Shown here piece after piece: positions 5,086 to 6,355 of a stretch of 6,355 bases of DNA. Numbering within the stretch: the first letter of the stretch is position 1; each line of letters opens with the position of its first letter. The stretch covers positions 1 through 6,355 of the forward strand of contig JAQVRG010000097.1 of NCBI GenBank assembly GCA_028701165.1, written 5' to 3'. The notes beneath the pieces are model-generated. The model did no database searches and had not been told where the DNA came from. It saw only the letters and a list, made by a program, of their open reading frames with translations. The translations under genes and the position numbers were made by a program. Origin of the DNA: Eubacteriales bacterium. GTDB taxonomy: Bacteria; Bacillota; Clostridia; Christensenellales; CAG-138.

Positions 5086-6355
5086 ATGAAAACCACATGG
5101 GGCGAACAGCTAAAGCCAAAGAGCATATTGCCGGAATATCCGCGCCCGCAGATGGCGCGCGAGAGCTATCTCAACCTAAACGGCGTTTGGCGTTACGCCA
5201 TTACAAACGGCGAAAGCGCGCCCGAGAGCTGGGACGGCGATATCCTCGTGCCCTTTTCGCCCGAGTGCGAGCTTTCGGGCGTCAAGCGCGCATTGCAGCC
5301 GTCGCAGACGCTTTGGTATGAACGTGCGGTCACGCTGCCGCGCGGTTTTTGCAAGGGCAGAGTGCTGCTGCATTTCGGCGCGGTGGATCAGCAGGCGCGG
5401 GTGTATGTAAACGGCATGCAGGTCTGCGCGCACATAGGGGGCTATCTTCCCTTCTGCGCGGACGTTACGGCACAGCTTTTGCCATCGGGCGGCTGGGAGA
5501 AAAGCCCGGCCGTGTCCTTTACCTTGACAGTGCAGGTCAAGGACGCGACGGACGTGTCCTATCACGCGCGCGGCAAGCAAAAGCGTAAAAAGGGCGGCAT
5601 TTGGTATACGCCCCAAAGCGGTATTTGGCAGACGGTTTGGATGGAGAGCGTGCCCGAAGCATACATCCAAGCCCTGCGCATCACGCCCTGTTATGATGAA
5701 AGCGCTGTGGAGATCACCGTCATCGCAAACGCGCAGCTTCCCTGCACGGCGCGGGTAGGCGATATCGTCGCGCAGATGCGAACCAACGAGCCTGCACGCA
5801 TATCGCTGCTGGGCTTCACGCCGTGGTCGCCGGAGCATCCGCATCTCTATGATTTGAAGGTGCAGATGGGGGAGGATTGCGTGCAAAGCTATTTTGCCAT
5901 GCGCAAATTCTCCGTACAGGCGGATGAAACGGGTACGAAGCGGCTGTTTTTGAACAACAAGCCCTATTTCCATAACGGCGTGTTGGATCAGGGCTATTGG
6001 CCGGACGGGCTGTATACCGCGCCGTCGGACGCGGCTATGATACACGATGTGCAATGTATGAAGCGCTTGGGCTTTAACACGCTGCGCAAACACGCAAAGA
6101 TCGAGCCGCTGCGCTGGTATTACCATTGCGACCGGCTTGGCATGCTCGTGTGGCAGGACGCGGTCAACGGCGGGGGAAAATACGACCTTTTCACCGTCAC
6201 GGCGCCGCTTTTCACCGGCAAAAGCAGAAGGGACGACGATTACGCGCGCTTTGGCCGCGCGGACGCGGCGGGGCGCAGCGAATACATGCGCGAGCTGGAG
6301 GAGATGGCGGCGCTTCTTTACAACTGCCCCTGCATCGCGCTGTGGACGCCCTTTA
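5086..6355 (+). CDS. Glycoside hydrolase family 2 enzyme, N-terminal part (3' end outside window)
   Basis: The frame runs open from ATG 5086 to the window end, 423 codons of a GH2 protein, probably a beta-galactosidase/beta-glucuronidase-type exo-enzyme acting on imported sugars; the substrate cannot be read from the sequence. There is no signal peptide. Residues about 15-190 form the jelly-roll sugar-binding domain (YPRPQM at 18-23, LNGVW at 31-35, later GGIWYTPQSGIWQTVW). Residues about 195-285 are the Ig-like domain. The TIM barrel begins near 290 with LFLNNKPYFHNGVLDQGYWPDG (LDQGYWPDG at 300-308), LGFNTLRKHAKIEP (328-341) and LGMLVWQD (351-358). The last residues are LWTPF (419-423), so the expected acid/base Asn-Glu lies immediately past the edge and the nucleophile further on. 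GGAGTGA (5070-5076) serves as ribosome site; GTG 5080 is an in-frame alternative start. It is divergent from trmK with its own promoter. Confidence 0.9.
   Translation, partial: MKTTWGEQLKPKSILPEYPRPQMARESYLNLNGVWRYAITNGESAPESWDGDILVPFSPECELSGVKRALQPSQTLWYERAVTLPRGFCKGRVLLHFGAVDQQARVYVNGMQVCAHIGGYLPFCADVTAQLLPSGGWEKSPAVSFTLTVQVKDATDVSYHARGKQKRKKGGIWYTPQSGIWQTVWMESVPEAYIQALRITPCYDESAVEITVIANAQLPCTARVGDIVAQMRTNEPARISLLGFTPWSPEHPHLYDLKVQMGEDCVQSYFAMRKFSVQADETGTKRLFLNNKPYFHNGVLDQGYWPDGLYTAPSDAAMIHDVQCMKRLGFNTLRKHAKIEPLRWYYHCDRLGMLVWQDAVNGGGKYDLFTVTAPLFTGKSRRDDDYARFGRADAAGRSEYMRELEEMAALLYNCPCIALWTPF

Noticed and set aside
5176..6126. Long open frame of 316 codons on the minus strand
   Set aside because: It lies antisense to the GH2 gene, whose plus-strand frame shows clear family motifs. 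The minus frame is His/Arg-rich with no recognisable domain, a GC-rich shadow.

Overview
The window reads as a stretch of a GC-rich Bacillota genome, most likely of class Clostridia. Three things point there: a bacterial class A RNase P RNA gene (Bacilli carry class B), a TrmK / Nif3-like / C4 zinc-ribbon gene cluster of Firmicutes type, and strong AAGGAG-type ribosome binding sites. Genus and species cannot be assigned from the sequence alone. There are no tRNAs, rRNAs, transposases, CRISPR arrays or phage genes, and it looks like ordinary chromosome.

Layout. (1) 1-1277, plus strand: the 3' half of nicotinate phosphoribosyltransferase (pncB), cut by the window start. It overlaps by ATGA a small lipoprotein gene with a Pro/Thr-rich stalk. 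(2) 1266-2180, minus strand: a membrane-anchored SPOR-domain protein, overlapping the lipoprotein gene tail-to-tail by 12 bp. (3) 2314-4994, minus strand: an apparent transcription unit reading promoter, trmK (tRNA m1A22 methyltransferase), Nif3-like metal protein, coiled-coil/zinc-ribbon protein, rnpB, intrinsic terminator. trmK and the Nif3-like gene overlap by ATGA, the next gap is 37 bp, and rnpB begins only about 22 bp after the last coding stop. (4) 5024-6355, plus strand: a divergent, near-consensus sigma-A promoter and the first 423 codons of a cytoplasmic glycoside hydrolase family 2 enzyme, cut by the window end just before the expected acid/base Asn-Glu pair.

How the genes fit together: the central cluster combines a tRNA-modifying enzyme with the RNA subunit of the tRNA 5'-maturation enzyme, so it is a tRNA-maturation neighbourhood that also carries two widely conserved proteins of poorly defined role. 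pncB feeds NAD salvage, and the GH2 gene is a separate carbohydrate-use unit.

No spectacular new system is visible. The best leads are small: the RNase P RNA appears to have GAU where the tRNA-CCA-binding GGU of loop L15 is expected; trmK looks leaderless; a 12-bp direct repeat with 19-bp period sits in the GH2 promoter; two helices of the RNase P RNA share a 20-nt near-identical sequence exactly 100 bp apart; and pncB is coupled to an unrecognised surface lipoprotein.
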